A DNA stretch of 64,000 nucleotides from NCBI GenBank assembly GCA_002049455.2, contig KV918768.1, positions 248,001 through 312,000 of the forward strand, in the 5' to 3' direction. Positions 1-12,430 of this stretch are shown here, in pieces. A program made the position numbers and the translations under genes. Each line of letters opens with the position of its first letter. Positions within the stretch are counted from its first letter, which is position 1. The DNA comes from Porphyra umbilicalis (taxonomy: Eukaryota; Rhodophyta; Bangiophyceae; Bangiales; Bangiaceae). The notes beneath the pieces are model-generated. The model did not search any database. It was given only the letters and a program-made list of their open reading frames with translations, and was not told the origin of the DNA.

Positions 1-720
1 GTAGTGGGAGCGGGGAGCGCCTGGCCGCGTCGGCGTCGACGGTGGCGACGGAAACGGCCCTTCTCCGCGTTGAGGAAGGTGACGGCCATGTGCCGGTTGA
101 TCGGTACGATCACGCTGCCGACCTGGGTACTCTCGGAGGAGGCGCCGAAGGCGCAATACGCCTCGACCGACGCCCCGTATGACTTGGTCGTCTTCTTGAT
201 ACCCTGGTTGGTACCACTCACCGTGTGGAGCGTCCAGCTGTTCGCGGCAGCGATGGCCACGCTGGCGAGCGTCGCGTACTGCTGAATCTCGGCGAGGTGG
301 AGGGCCTGCAGCACGACAGCCTGGACGTTGCACTTGCTGAACTGGAAGAGCTGAGCGTGCTTGGCGACGACAACCAGGTTCGCGTACGCACGCTTGTCCG
401 CCGCACGCTGCTCGGGCATGCGCCGCCCGGGCCCCTCTGCGAGCGCCTCGATAGAAGCGTCGGGGCACCCCGGCAGGACGCCAATGCGAATCAGCCGCCG
501 GCCAACGTCCACTTGGCTCAAAAACAGGCGCTTTACCAGGTTAACCGGAGTCATCCCGGCCACACCATCCTCGAACTGCTCGTATCCCGCGGACAGCTCG
601 GCGGTCACCTCCCCCCTTAGTCCACCGTGCACATGGACGGCGGGGGCGACGACCAGGTTCGTTTTCAGGACTCTCCGCCCCCCGTCGGTACGGGACCCGC
701 CGCCCACACCGTCCGTGCTA
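1..720 (-). CDS. Partial unknown protein running off the left edge
   Basis: One minus-strand frame stays open from about position 930 to position 1 and leaves the window without a stop. From about 670 downward it reads like real protein: mixed hydrophobic and charged residues, including the stretches LVVAPAVHVHGGLRGEVTAE and LFLSQVDVGRRLIRIGVLPG, then a helix-like segment and a very arginine-rich stretch near the edge. The upstream part (about 930-680) is Gly/Pro/Ser/Ala-rich and is either a disordered N-terminus or noncoding. The first ATG inside the protein-like part is at 552-554, but similar-quality sequence lies before it, so the start is unresolved. I recognise no family. The C-terminus is missing because of the window boundary, not because of visible damage. 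Confidence 0.45.
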
Positions 721-799
721 CCCCGCCCATTGCCTGCAGGTGCACCATCCAGCCCGTCGGCGCCCGCGCCGCCGCTTGGACCTCGCACCACAGGCGAGC

Positions 800-3700
800 C
801 CCTTGGCCCACCATCGGGGGGGCGGCGACGTGGCCGATGACACCCCCGAGCGACGAGGGGCACCCCATCGTGGCACTCACGCGGCCACCACCGCCCGTCG
901 ACGCGGTGACTGGCGACAGGGCGGAGGTGGACGCGTGGGAGACGCGACGGTTCGGCGTGGCCAGTGCGGCGGCTGCGGGGGGGGTGCTCAACGGGCCCGC
1001 CGTGCGCAGAGTGGCCGTGGGGATGGTGGCAGGAGCGGAGGCGCTTGTTGTCGGTGGGGGGAAGCGGTACGCGCGGGGGCGGCATGGCGACGACGGGTCG
1101 ACCGACGGTCGCCAGTCGACGGCGGTTGTGCCCGGCCACGCTTGGCCGGGCGTGTCGTCGATCGACTTGCCCCCGGCATTGAGCACCACTGTTTCCTGAG
1201 ATGGGCAACGAGGCGCACAAAAGGTGGGTGCAGGGACGTGCCGTTCATGGGAGGGGCGCGGCGTGAGCGCGACATGAAAACATAATGCACAGAGGCAGCG
1301 GTTCAAAGGGACACAGCAGTAACAACCCGAGCATATAAAGGTCACAGGTCAAGCAAAGATTGAGGCAAGTCAATGACGTGCTCCACCACTTTGGGCGCAC
1401 GACAGCAGCATGGGGCCCCGTCATCAAATGCACGCCTACCCAGAGAGTCGCGTCACACGCCCACATCACGCACACGCACATGCTGTTCTGGCAATGATAA
1501 GCCCAGAACGGCAGGAAGACAATCCAAAAGGAAGATGCAGCGTAGTGACGTACCAAAAGTTATATCTGTATGTCTGGGTCGCCCCGGGGCTCAAGTTGAC
1601 AGAAGGAGGCAACTATGTAGACTTACACGTCTGTCCACCACCCCTCTCCACCCAACACGTGTGTACCAACCCGCGGCGCGGGGCCACAGCACCGACTGCC
1701 CCACTCCCACCGTCCAGCCCAGACAGTCAGAGGCCAGGTTGGCGCGCCCTCCCCGCGCCACCCTGGTCTCTTGGCCTCCCGCAATCCCTGGACGCACGTC
1801 CTCCGACGTAGCCGCACACACCCCGCGCCGGAGCCTGCCCCCTCCCCACGAGCCTCAGCACCGCCACGGGCCACTCGCACTCCCACTGAGCTCCACGGAC
1901 GCTCCCACCCCTCCCGCCCCGCCCACCCACAGCACAGGACCCACTCAACCGCGGCGACACCCACCAGTCCCACCGCAACAGCGTGCCTGGAGTGGCCGGT
2001 GCCGCTCACCCCACGCAGGAACACCCTTTGGCCTCCCCCTGCGGGCCACGGTGGCAGGCGCGCAGGGGCTGGCGTCGTGCAGCAGGTACAGAGGGGCGCC
2101 GGTGACGGGACCTTCGGGCACCGGCGTCAAACCTGCGAGTGGTTTGGGGCCAGGTGACGGGCGTGAGGCGGGCGGTGGCGTGACGGGCACGATTCGGGCC
2201 GAGTCCAGGTATCCTCGTGCCAGGGGGTGCCGGAGTGTTGAGATGGTAGTGAGTGAGGACACGGGAGCCCCAGAACACCAGCGTCGGAAACACGGGGAGC
2301 AAAAACAAGCTACAGCGACGAGGTCGGGCAGCGTCGGAGAGGTGATCACCAGCCTGCCGGCGTGGGGGGGGGGGGGGCGGGGGCGGGGGTGCGCGCGACG
2401 AGAGAGTCACGCAAGGCGAAGTGTGGAGAGGCGCACGGTGCGCCACGCTCGCGTAGAGCCGCGAGAGCACACGCGCTCGCGGCAGCGCGGGACGCAGCCG
2501 TCCGTCTCCCTCTCCCAGCTGAACAGCCCGTGCGTGAGCGGTGGCCCACGGGACGGCGCGGCGCGCCTGCCGCGCTCTCAGCAGCCGCGCGGTGCGGAAC
2601 AAAAGCACCCAGTCGGTAGGGGAACAGGGGGGGGGGGGGGACGAGGCCAGGGTGATGCACGGGGAGGACACGCAGCAACGTGGGCGCGGGCGGCGAGCCT
2701 AGAGAGCACCGCAGCAGGGCGCCTCCCGCCCGCCCCCACCCACCCCCCGCCGCCACACGTCGACCAACAGCGAGGCAGCGGGTGTACGTGGGCGGGGCCG
2801 CCCGAGGGAGGTTCGAGGTCCTCATCGGGGGGCGGGCGACAGCAGCCGCACCGGGCTACGAGTGCGCCAGCCAGTGGCCGCCCACCGGTGGTGGCGGCGA
2901 GCGAGGAGTGGCGCGCTCGTGGAGGGGGGGGCGAGGCGGCGCCCCTATGCCCATGCGAGTAGGCAACGCCAGCGCCAACGGCAAGGGCGAGCAGTGGTGG
3001 CGCGCGCGCGCGCACGCGGGGCCGACGCCGAGGTCCCTCCTCGCGACCCGGGAAGACCGAACCGCATCGGGGCGGGAGGCGAGGAGCCTCGGCGGCCGGA
3101 GCGACTCGGTGCAGCCAGGAAAGCCGGTTGCGGGAGGAGTGGCGTGCGCCCTACACGGGCGGGAGACGCGCTCTGCCCACACAACCCACGCCCCCCCCCC
3201 CTCCCCCGCTGCGCCACTGAAGCAGCGACGACCACCGACGTATTGGCCGACGGCGTGGCTGGGCGCCGTTCGCTCGGCGGCGGCAGCGGCGGCGGTTGCG
3301 ATCGCTGGCGCCAAAATCATCGGGAACGCTAGGATGCACGGCCGGACCGGTCGACACGTCTCTGAGACGCCGTGTGGCGGGGGGGGGGGGGCACACCCCG
3401 CGGCGTACTCGTGTCCGACGGCCAGTCCGACAGTCCAGGGGGAGCAATGTAGTTGCTCCCCCTCAACCCAGACGGCCTCAACGTAGTGGGCGGGCGGGGT
3501 GCGAACAAGAAAGAGACACAAGATACACGAGCGCGGGGCGGTGCGGGGTTCAACCACTGGCTGTGCTCCCCGCAGTGGCAGCAGCGCGTATGGGCCATGC
3601 GGACGATGGAAGCCCCCCTTCCGATATGAATTAGACGTCCGACGCGCCCAAATTTACACCGCGGCCCGCGTCCGATCCTGTCCGACGCGTCCGACCGACC

Positions 3701-6700
3701 GCGAATACCCTATACTCGTGGGGTGCCGACCGGTGGCGCGGCGCGGGGCGCGCCGAACCGTGGCGGCGCCGTGGGGCCACCGTCTGTCCCCGGCCGTTTT
3801 GCATTGAGCCCCCACTCTCGACGCATATCGATAGGCGTCGATGCCCAAAGCAGCTGCGGACGCCTGGACCAAAGACGCAGGCGGTGCAGAAAAAAAGGAA
3901 ACCGGCAGCGCGGGGCGGGGGCGTCGCAGGACCAGACCCCGCCGGCAGGGGTGGCCGGCGCTGGACGACCACCCCTCTCGGCGCGGGGAGCGCACGGTGG
4001 TGGGGCCACCGGTGGCCCACTGCCCGTGTGGCATGACTCCGCGTGCGGCAGCGCCGCTGCGGTCGGTCGCTGGCCCGCCGCTCCCCGTTGCGCGCCGCCG
4101 ACGCAGCCGCAATCGCCGTTTGCAGGCGACCCCCTGCCGACGGCGGGCGCCCCCGCCGGCAGCGTCGAGGCAGAGGCGCACGCACGCGTGCCGCCGCCAA
4201 AACTGCCGTCCACGACGGCGGCGACGTGGCATCGCCGGCCAGCTGACGGCGGGTCTTTGTGGGCGGCGTGGCGGGAGCGGCGGCGGCGCGGCGGCGGCGG
4301 CGAGCGGACAAAATGCGGGGAGGGGCAGACGGTTTGGCAGCACGGTGGGGAGGCGTGCGGGCCGCGCCCAAGGATGGAAAAACAAAAAGAAAAAGGAGAT
4401 GCATCCCGCAGCGTTCAATTGCGAGTGAGGTGGCGCTCCCCCGCCGACCACTTGCCGACGCAATGGTCGACTGCGTAACCCAATTCCTCCCCCACACCCA
4501 ACCACCGTTTTGTCAGCCGCCCCGCTGTACAGTACCGTACCCGTGCTCCAGTGCCGTCCTCGTCGCACCAGTGCCGCCCTTGTTGCACGTGCGGGGCCGG
4601 CGCTTGTCAGCAGCGGCCGCGTCGCGCCCCCTCGTCGCCGGCGCCCCGCGGCGCCCCCGCTGGTTAGTCGACCGACGCGCGCGCCGCGGGGCGCCGGGGG
4701 CCGCCTTTCCCACGGGGCCGACGTCGTGAGGACGCCATCAAAGGCGGGCCCAGGGACGCTGCCGCCCGCCGCTGAGGGCGCCCCGACGCTGCTGCCGCGC
4801 GTGCGTCTCGGTCTGTTTGGGGGCGGATCGTGTGCGACACGGGGGCGCCCGCCGCGGGGGTGCGCCCGCGTCGCCGCTGCCACGCTCGTCCACGTCTCCT
4901 CGCCCGCACCGGCGCACGCCGTCGGCGTTCCTCGTTGGCACTTGTCACGGCGCCCTGCCTCCCCCATGGCCGCCGCGCGCCCGCCCCGGGCGGTCCCCCC
5001 CCCGTCGGGGGCGCGCCCCCCCCGACCACCCCCACGGCCAACCGTCGGCAGCGTCTGCCCCCGCGCCACGGCGCCGCCCCCCCCCCCCCCGCCGGCGGCG
5101 GCGGCCGCCCCGCCGGAGGCCGTGGCGCCCCCCCCCGCCCGCCCCACCACGGCGGCACGCCGACGGTCGGGGCGGCCACGGACACGCCCCCGCCGCCGAC
5201 GCGCCGACGGTCGTCACGCTGCACGCCGTCGGCGGGGCGGGGGCAGAGTCGGCGGCGACGCCGGCGGGTGCTGCCGCGCCGCGCCGCCGCGGCGGCGGCA
5301 GCTGTACCCGCCGCGCGTTGCGGGTGGCCACCGCCGCCGTGGCGGGGGCGGGCGCGCTCGTGTTGCTTTTTGGGCCGCTGGGGGGGGGAGGGGGGGGGAG
5401 GGGACGCCCCGCGCCGGCAGCGACGACGGCGGCAGGGGCGGTGGGGGCGCCGCCGCCGCCGCCGCGGTGACGGCGCCATTGGCCACGTCGGTGGCCCGCG
5501 ACGCGGCGGTCGCGCCGCGCCGCGCGCGCGCGAGGGGGCGGCGTTGGGGCGGGCGCGCCCTCGCCACCGCCGCCGCCGCCGACGGGCGGCGGGGGGTGGC
5601 CGCGGGGGGGGGGGGGGGGGCGTGCCGGGGGGGGCGTGGTGGTGGACCCGCGCGTGGTGGTGGGTGGTTGGCGTCTAGCGGCGGCGCGCGGCGGCCGCCG
5701 GCGGAGCGTGTGGGCGGCGGGAGCACCGTGGCCGGTGTGGCGGGCCGCAATGGCGGGAGGGGGGGGACCCCGTCGCCGCCGCGCGTGGGGGAGTGGTGGG
5801 GCGGGGGGGCGGGACCGCGCCCACGCCGTGTCGGTGCACGCACGCCGGGCGGGGGAAGGGCGATGGACGGACTGGGAAGAGGGCACCGCCACCCGTGGAG
5901 AAGAGTGCGTCCACGGGAGCTGCCCGCTTGGTCCCGTGGCGCCGTGCGTGCCGCCCGTGGCGGGCGCGCCGTGCCCGTGGTGCTGCCTGCCGTGTCGGCA
6001 GCCGCCGCTTGCTCCGCTGTCTACGACGCGCTGGTCGAGCCCGCCTCGTGGGGACGCCCCGCGCGCCGTCGTGGGGAGGCCCCGCCCTCCCCCCCCTGCC
6101 TTGTCCCACCACCGTCAAGCCGCCGCTGATGGCGGCGGCGGAACGCCAACTGGCCACCGCCCGCTCTCCCGCCCGCCCACCCGCGCGCATGACCGCAGAC
6201 GCGAACGCGGACGCCGCCGCCACGGTCGCCGCCTCCACCCTTGAACCGGAAGCGGCCATCGCTGTCACCGCCCTCGCGCCGCGCATGGCCTCGGCGTCGA
6301 CCGGCGCGCCTGCGACGGGGAGCGCCCGAACCCTCTCGAGCGGCGCGGCCGCCCCTGCCGACGCCGCCGCCGCCGCCACTTTCACGCCATGGCCACCGAC
6401 GCTCCTCCCCTAACGTGGGCCGCACGCCCCTTGCCACCGCCGGCACCCGCTGGGACAGAGGGGTACGTTTCCGCCGGCGAGCGCACGTCGACGACGACCG
6501 CCCGCCCGTCGCCGCCACGAGGCCGACCACCACGTCACGCGCCGCCGCCCACGTTGTCGCTTGCGGCGGGGCCGCCCGGCGTGGCGTACCACCTCCGCCG
6601 GCGGCGGTGGCGGCGTGCGCGGCCGCGTCGCGCGGGGGGGAGACGACGCGCGCGCGGGCGCGTCGGTCGGAGGTGTCCGGGGCGGCCCGAACCCCGCGTG

Positions 6701-8300
6701 GGTGGTCGCCACCGGCAGGCGCGCCGGGCGCCGGGTGGCCCACGCACGGCGCCGCCGCACGGTTGGGGCGGCGCGCCACCGCCCCGCGGGGGCGGGGCGG
6801 TTGGGGGCGGGCCGGCGTGCCGTCCGCCGCGGCGTGCGTGCGTGGCGGCAGCAGGGGGGGGGGGGGGAAGACTCGGCCGTGGTGGCTGCGGCCGCGGCCG
6901 CCGACGGCACGGGGGGGGGGCGGGCGCGCCGACGCGCAGCCGCGGCGGCAGCGGCGGTGGCGGCGAGGGGCTGAACTGTATAATACAGATGCGGCGGACA
7001 CGCCGACCATTCTGTTTTTGTCTGCTCGTCATGGTACGTCCCAGGAGCGTGTACAAAATGGAGCTCGTCGGGTCACTGTAATTCAATGCGTGACGTGCGA
7101 TCACGACGGAGAAAATCCACGCTGCTCACGAGTCCTCGCTTTCTTGTGCCATACGTCCACGTACGACAGCAGGGCGTACGACGCGTACGACAGCAGCGCG
7201 CGTTGTGTCGTAGCGTCACAGCAGCGCGCACTGTGTCTGTCGTGGCGTCACCAATATGGCGCAAGGGGGGGTAAATCGGAAAAAGGGAGAAAACACACTC
7301 AACTGCCGAGTTTCAGCACAGACAACTCGGCGCACGTTCCGTCACTAGAGCGCATCGGCCGTCGGCATGAAATGATCCATGCTGGCTGAACAGATGCCGC
7401 AGCAGCCGCAGCATGATTTTCCCGAGCTGTAGGATACCCGGTCTAAGCCCCACTGCGCACGGGCCCCAAGCGGGCCACGCATGCACAGTCGTGCCACTGG
7501 GGGTGGGGCGCTAGTCAGCCAATACTGCCCCGCGCCCCGACAGTGGTCGTGCGCGGGTGATGACATGGGGTCCCCACAGCACCTTGGTCATCACTTGGAG
7601 GAGACTCCGTCTCCAACCCTTTCCGGCGCCGTCCGACGCCCCCCGCGGCGCGGGCCATCACCGAGCCGCGAGCGCGCAAGAGATATAACCCGCCTCTCGG
7701 AAGCTCGCGCTGTCTGCCGCCGGTGAGCACCCTCGCTGCGGCGTGGCAGTCGGACTGGTACCTTCCCGCCTCCCTCATCTGAGCACCCCGCCACCGCCCA
7801 CGTCGCTTCCCCCGCGAGTGCGAGCTGCCCCCTCGGCTGCTCTTGCCGACTGCCACCGCCGCTTCACCCCGAGCAGACAGCTCCGGCTGGTGGCGGGCGG
7901 GCGGCCGCACGTGGCGCTGCCGACCCAGGCGGTGGCCACCCTACGGGAACAGATGCGCGATAAAACCGCGATATCGCGGTTTTCCCCACGGGCCAACAGG
8001 GGTCTGGACGAGTCTTGGTCGGATCGCTGGGCCCTGACAGTGCAAGATGGCTTCTCGGATGCCTTCATGAGTTATGATTGGCTTTCCACAAAGTTCGCAG
8101 CTCCTGTTCTGATAGCTTCTCGAAGCGACTTGAAGCATCCAATCATGTTCCGGAAGCCTCCTTAAACATCTAGTGCCATCCAATAAGGAGTCGTGCACCC
8201 TTTCATGATCAGCGTTCGGCCGTGTGGCTCCATTACCAAGACCTCATTGCAGCGCAGCGACAAGCCTTGGGCTGGCTGTCCCCAGCGTCGTCGACCACCC
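800..8300. other. GC-rich stretch with no convincing gene
   Basis: Most of this stretch is above roughly 70% GC with many G or C runs of 8-18 bases. All six frames are open for long distances only because stop codons are rare at this composition. The translations are Arg/Pro/Ala/Gly-rich and do not resemble known domains. Between 6975 and 8170 the composition drops and short repeats appear, including a 13 bp palindrome (CTGTATAATACAG, 6976-6988) and a repeated CAGCAGCGCGC unit near 7190-7245. I see no supported gene here. Confidence 0.5.
7962..7983. repeat. Perfect 22 bp palindrome, CCGCGAT type
   Basis: The left arm AAAACCGCGAT is followed at once by its exact complement. Related sequences with the core TYGCGGTTTTATYGCGG occur at 9177-9198 and 9234-9255, just before and within the 5' part of the ankyrin gene, so the same core is present three times within 1.3 kb. 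A regulatory protein site or a small repeat remnant are both possible. Confidence 0.6.
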
Positions 8301-8387
8301 GTCAACTGCCTTCATCGTCGAGTTGCCCCACGCGGACGCGTTCTTTTCCCGCGTTCTCTGCACCCTCCCCCTTCAATTCCGACCGCC

Positions 8388-9014
8388 ATGCCACCACGTC
8401 GGAGCTCTCGCCTGCGCTCTGCGCCTTTCGACGGCCGCTCACGAGCCGGGCAGGTAAGCACACCGGAGGATCCTTGTCGTGCGCTTTTGGTGAGGGGGTA
8501 CGGCTCGGTCTTGGTCGCCGTGCGGGCTTTGTGGCTTTTTTTTTCACATCGCTCGTGGCTGCTGACATCTTTGTTGTAGTTGTCGCAGCCGTCTTTTTCC
8601 CGTGTCCCTTACTCAGATGTGGGTGGTCTGCTGGCTGCCTCTCAGGTGGCCGCTGCTTTGAGCCGCACAGCTGGCAGTACCTGCCCCCCCTATTCCCCCC
8701 CCCACTGGTGATCGCGTCTCCTGCACCGGCGTCGGCGCCCCCCCCCCCTCCCCCTCCGCCTCCTCCTTTGCCGACGCTCCGGGTGGCTGCCCCCCTTCCC
8801 CCCCCGCCTTCCTCCCCGCCTTCCCCCCCGCCCCCGTTGTCCGGACACACTGGGCGGGGGGGGTGTACATCGGCGGGGTCCGCCCGCTGCCGCCGCCCTC
8901 CCCGCGGACGCTGCTGCCTCGTCGACGGCCAGCAACGGCGACGCTCCGGCACAGGCGACGCGGGAGCAGGAGCTGGCGCAGCAGCAGCTTGATGGTCATC
9001 GCCAGCTAGAGTAA
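8388..9014 (+). CDS. Possible small two-exon gene, unknown product
   Basis: An ATG at 8388 (context CGCCATGC) opens a 22-codon basic exon, MPPRRSSRLRSAPFDGRSRA then GQ, ending exactly at a good 5' splice site (CAG|GTAAGC, 8451-8459). A pyrimidine-containing acceptor CTCAG at 8641-8645 would give a 187-base intron and keep phase 0. The second exon would be proline-rich. It ends in a convincing hydrophilic tail (EQELAQQQLDGHRQLE) with TAA at 9012-9014, in the same frame as the acceptor. Against this, a TGA at 8709-8711 lies in frame within C-runs whose length may be wrong. No family is recognised. Confidence 0.3.
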
Positions 9015-9103
9015 TAGAACAGAAATAAAATACAATATTAATACGAAGGAACAGAGAAATAGGCAGCGATACGAACAGTAGTCCGCACTTGTGGGCTGTA
9101 AGC

Positions 9104-10732
9104 ATGGTCGACAGACCTCCTCCTCATCTTCGCCGGGCCCAGCTGAGGGCGATTGTGGGCCAATCAAAGTCCGGCAGATTGCGGTTTTATCGCGGTTTGG
9201 ACCTCGGCCCACGGTCCCTGCGCGAGCATCACGGATCGCGGTTTTATTGCGGTTCTGTTCCTGTAGGGTGGCGTACACCCCGACCGCGCAACAGGAGAGT
9301 AGCGGAAGCGGCGGCGGCGGCGGCGGCGGCGGCGGGAGCGGCAGCGGCGACGGCGGCACTCGGAGCCACCTTAGCCGTGTACCAGCCCCTGCACAGGGCA
9401 TCGTGGTGTGGGCAGGCTCACACCATAGAGGTGATTTTCGACGTGGGCACGAACCCGCACACCATGGATCAAGGCGGCAAGACCGGGCTACACTTCGCGG
9501 GATGGAGTGGCAGTGCCAAAGATATTCAGGCACTGCTGAAGGCGGGTGCGGATGTGCACGCCAAGGATCTGAAGGGCAGAACCGCGCTGCACTGCGCGGG
9601 CGGGAGCGGGAGCACCGAGGCGGTGGAGGCACTGCTGGCCGCGGGTGCGCGCGTGCACGCCAAAGACAACCACAGGCGCACCCCGCTGCACTATGCGGGC
9701 GTGAGCGGTAGCGCCGGGGCGGTGAAGGCACTGCTGGCGGCGGGAGCGAAAGTGCACACCGCAGACTACAGCGGGCGCACTGCGCTGCACTGCGCGGGCG
9801 AGAGCGGGAGCGCCATGGCTATAGAGGCACTGCTGGCGGCGGGTGCGGACGTGCACACCGAAGACAACAGCGAGCGCACCGCACTACACATGGTCAGCCG
9901 GAGTGGGGCGGCCGAGGCGGTGGCGGCATTGGTGGCAGCGGGCGCAGACGTGAGTGGTACCGACGAAGATGCTTGGACGGCGCTACACTTTGCTGCCAGC
10001 TATGGTAATACGGGCGCCGTCGCAGCGCTTCTCGGTCACGGTGCCGAACCCAGCCCTGTGTGCCACACGGGCGAGACGCCCCTTTGCTTGGCAGTCGCGC
10101 TCGGCCACCGGGAGATTATTGGTCTGCTGCCGACCGAGCACCCCTCCGACGCGATCAGCACCCCCGCCCACGAGGCGGTCCGGAACGAGCGCTTGGAGCT
10201 GCTGAACGCCCCCCAGGTGCACTTCTTCCTCAACGAAGCCGACAAGGACTGTGGCGACAGCGTCCTACACATAGCCGCCCGCCGCGCGCATCTCCCCTCG
10301 GTCGAGGCGCTGCTGCATCTCAACGTTTGGGTGCGGCCGCACAACGTCGACGGCCACACGCCGTTGGCGTGCGCGCTGGAGTGGCTCGACCCCTTCCTGT
10401 GCGCCCAGCGCGACGTGGTGGCGCTGCCGCCCGGCACCCGTTCCAACAATTCCCGCGAAGCCGTCGCGGTCGGCCGCCGTGACATCCTCGGCCGCGACGT
10501 CGCAGTCGGCCGCCCGGTGCGCCGGGCGGCGGTGGACGATTCGGTGCGGGATAAGCTGGACGAGTGGCGGGGGGTGGTGCTCGCGTTGCTTCGCGAGGGG
10601 GCCGACACGGAGGGGCTCAGTCGCGACGCAGCGCAGCTGTGTGCGCGGGTGGTGGCGAGCGAGCCGTCACTCGGCCCGTGGCAGGCCGTGCGGCTGCTGC
10701 GCGGCAAGCGCGTCAAACGAAAGGCAACCTAA
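9104..10732 (+). CDS. Ankyrin-repeat protein
   Basis: An uninterrupted 542-codon frame. From about residue 124 it carries seven consecutive 33-residue ankyrin repeats of the form xxGRTALHxAGxSGSxxAVxALLAAGADVHxxD. A further degenerate pair follows (VLHIAARRAHLPSVEALLHL, then GHTPLACALEW). The C-terminal 150 residues are unrelated and basic at the very end (KRVKRKAT, TAA). Ankyrin stacks bind partner proteins; nothing here gives the partner or a catalytic activity. The ATG at 9104 is the first in frame after an AT-rich, TATA-like stretch (9021-9042). However, residues 1-120 are Ala-rich and cover GCG-repeat DNA, so the Kozak-good ATG at 9464 (ACCATGG) is a real alternative. The repeats are also similar in DNA, which indicates expansion by duplication. 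This is one of the few undamaged single-copy genes in the window. Confidence 0.85.
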   Translation: MVDRPPPHLRRAQLRAIVGQSKSGRLRFYRGLDLGPRSLREHHGSRFYCGSVPVGWRTPRPRNRRVAEAAAAAAAAAGAAAATAALGATLAVYQPLHRASWCGQAHTIEVIFDVGTNPHTMDQGGKTGLHFAGWSGSAKDIQALLKAGADVHAKDLKGRTALHCAGGSGSTEAVEALLAAGARVHAKDNHRRTPLHYAGVSGSAGAVKALLAAGAKVHTADYSGRTALHCAGESGSAMAIEALLAAGADVHTEDNSERTALHMVSRSGAAEAVAALVAAGADVSGTDEDAWTALHFAASYGNTGAVAALLGHGAEPSPVCHTGETPLCLAVALGHREIIGLLPTEHPSDAISTPAHEAVRNERLELLNAPQVHFFLNEADKDCGDSVLHIAARRAHLPSVEALLHLNVWVRPHNVDGHTPLACALEWLDPFLCAQRDVVALPPGTRSNNSREAVAVGRRDILGRDVAVGRPVRRAAVDDSVRDKLDEWRGVVLALLREGADTEGLSRDAAQLCARVVASEPSLGPWQAVRLLRGKRVKRKAT

Positions 10733-11736
10733 ATTTAGGCACAGATCATTAGCGAAGCTTCTAGTAGGGATCCATTCGTGTTCTCAACGCTCAGGCAGCC
10801 ACGTTGTATAGAATGGATGGCCCTAGTCGATTTGATGGTCACCCTCTAGGCCATTTGATTGGATGGTCCCATCTGCACGCCCAATCAAGAATATCCACGT
10901 TTCAGCATTCGATGGCTCACGATCGCTCTGGACGAGATGGATTACACACGCAAGCGATTACAGATTCCGCCAAAAGCGTTTACAGATGCCTTCGGGGAAC
11001 CCCCACTGTACAGTATACACTCCACACCAAGGCCCAGAAATGGTCAGCAGCGCGCCTGCACTGCCTCTCCGCTCTCTTCCGTCGTTTCGCCATCTTGTCA
11101 TCTGGCCCCTCCGTCGGGCCTTTCACACCACCACTCCATCGTCGTCACCGCACCGCCATGCTCTCTCTTCGACGCGCGCGCCGCATCCGCTCCTTCTTCG
11201 GGCCCGCGCTCCGCATCCGCCCCTTTTTTTGCCCCCCCCCTCCCCCTTTCTTTGCGCCCGCGCGCCGCATCTGCCCCATTCTTTGCCCCCCTCCCTCCCC
11301 CCATCCGCACGCCATGCAAGTCGCGCTGTACTGACGTTCGTTTTTTTCCTCCATGCGTTTCACGTCCTTCCCCGTTCCCCCCCCGGCCCCTGCCGGAGTG
11401 TTTACTCATCTCTTGTTCATTTCTTGAGGCATCTGGCGGCCTCCGCTGTCGACCTCCCCCTGCGTGTGGCGGCGCGCCGGGTGCTGTGTTTATTTGCTTT
11501 GCTGACCATTGTTTTATACTGAGAACCATACGACAAAGATGAAGATATCAAATGGGGACCGACAATGGGGACGCGACAACTGGAGAAGAGAAAAAGACAC
11601 AGCGACAACTGGGTAAGAAAAAAGGGACCCAACGCCATGGTGGTCACAAGAGCAAAGGGACAGGACGACTAGCCGCCATTACAGTGACGAAGCTCGGAAT
11701 TCTATGACAGCATCGAAAAGACATTCTCCCTCAATG
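10733..11736. other. Gene-free stretch with pyrimidine-rich repeats
   Basis: No supported gene. Between about 11170 and 11320 a block containing CGCGCCGCATCYGC and a following C/T-rich run recurs three times, an imperfect tandem of about 40-60 bp units. The rest is unremarkable mixed sequence. Confidence 0.45.
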
Positions 11737-11738
11737 TA

Positions 11739-12115
11739 TTGCTGATCCCCCAATTTTGTCCTCATCGGCCAAGACCGGGACTGCTTTGTAAAACAGGCCA
11801 ACCATTGGTCTAGAACAGCATCAAACAGCTGCTGAGTGCGTATCTTCGACGTGCCATTGGCTCTCCAACCGCCAGGCTCGTGCAGAATCGAGATTCTCCG
11901 TTTTCTTGGGATATTCTTCCTTTCTCAGTCGTCTCATGTGGTAAAGTAGCCCAGAGCAGTGAGTTATCGAGATTTTCTTCAGGATTCTCAAATAATCTCA
12001 GAAAGACGAGTGCGCCGATTGTGCGTTTGCGGGCCGTACAGGCACATTCTGTAAAGATGGGACCCGACATGCACTGCTGTTGCTCCTCTTGGCCAATCAC
12101 AAACGTCCCTGCATT
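11739..12115 (+). mobile_element. MITE, truncated copy 1 (TA target site)
   Basis: Starts after a TA dinucleotide (11737-11738) with the terminal sequence TTGCTGATCCCCCAATTTTG and stays similar, with gaps, to the complete element at 23962-24398 for about 370 bases. Shared blocks include the GGCTCTCC segment and the TTCTGTAAAGAT segment before a GACGTGCACTGCTG-like block. The matching right terminal repeat is not found, so this copy has lost its 3' end. It encodes no protein. Confidence 0.65.
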
Positions 12116-12430
12116 CCAGCTTGTGGGGGGTGGCGCTCCGGCCGTGGTGCGGACACTGTCCAGCTCACTCCCACCTCGGCCGGGACCAGTGCTTTGCCTG
12201 ACAGGCGGTGAGTGTTTTCCGTATGTCCGACACGAAGCAGCAGAGCACGACAGGCCGAGAAAATGAATGCAGACTGTCACCTCTGAAACGGAGAGCAAGC
12301 CCCACGATCTAAGCATATGTGTGCATCACTACACTTTGAGAGTACCCTGTCCTAAAGGCCAGGAAATATATCATACGGAAGCCTGTTGCCCCGGCCTCGC
12401 ACAGTCCTCCAAAGTCAGGTACTGCGTCTC

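Noticed and set aside
4510-7390. Long Arg/Pro/Ala-rich open frames on both strands
   Set aside because: At this GC content stops are rare in every frame; several frames overlap with equal length, none has domain motifs, and runs of G and C dominate.
9300-9345. GCG repeat as a separate regulatory element
   Set aside because: It lies in frame upstream of the ankyrin repeats and is sufficiently explained as simple-sequence or poly-Ala coding DNA.
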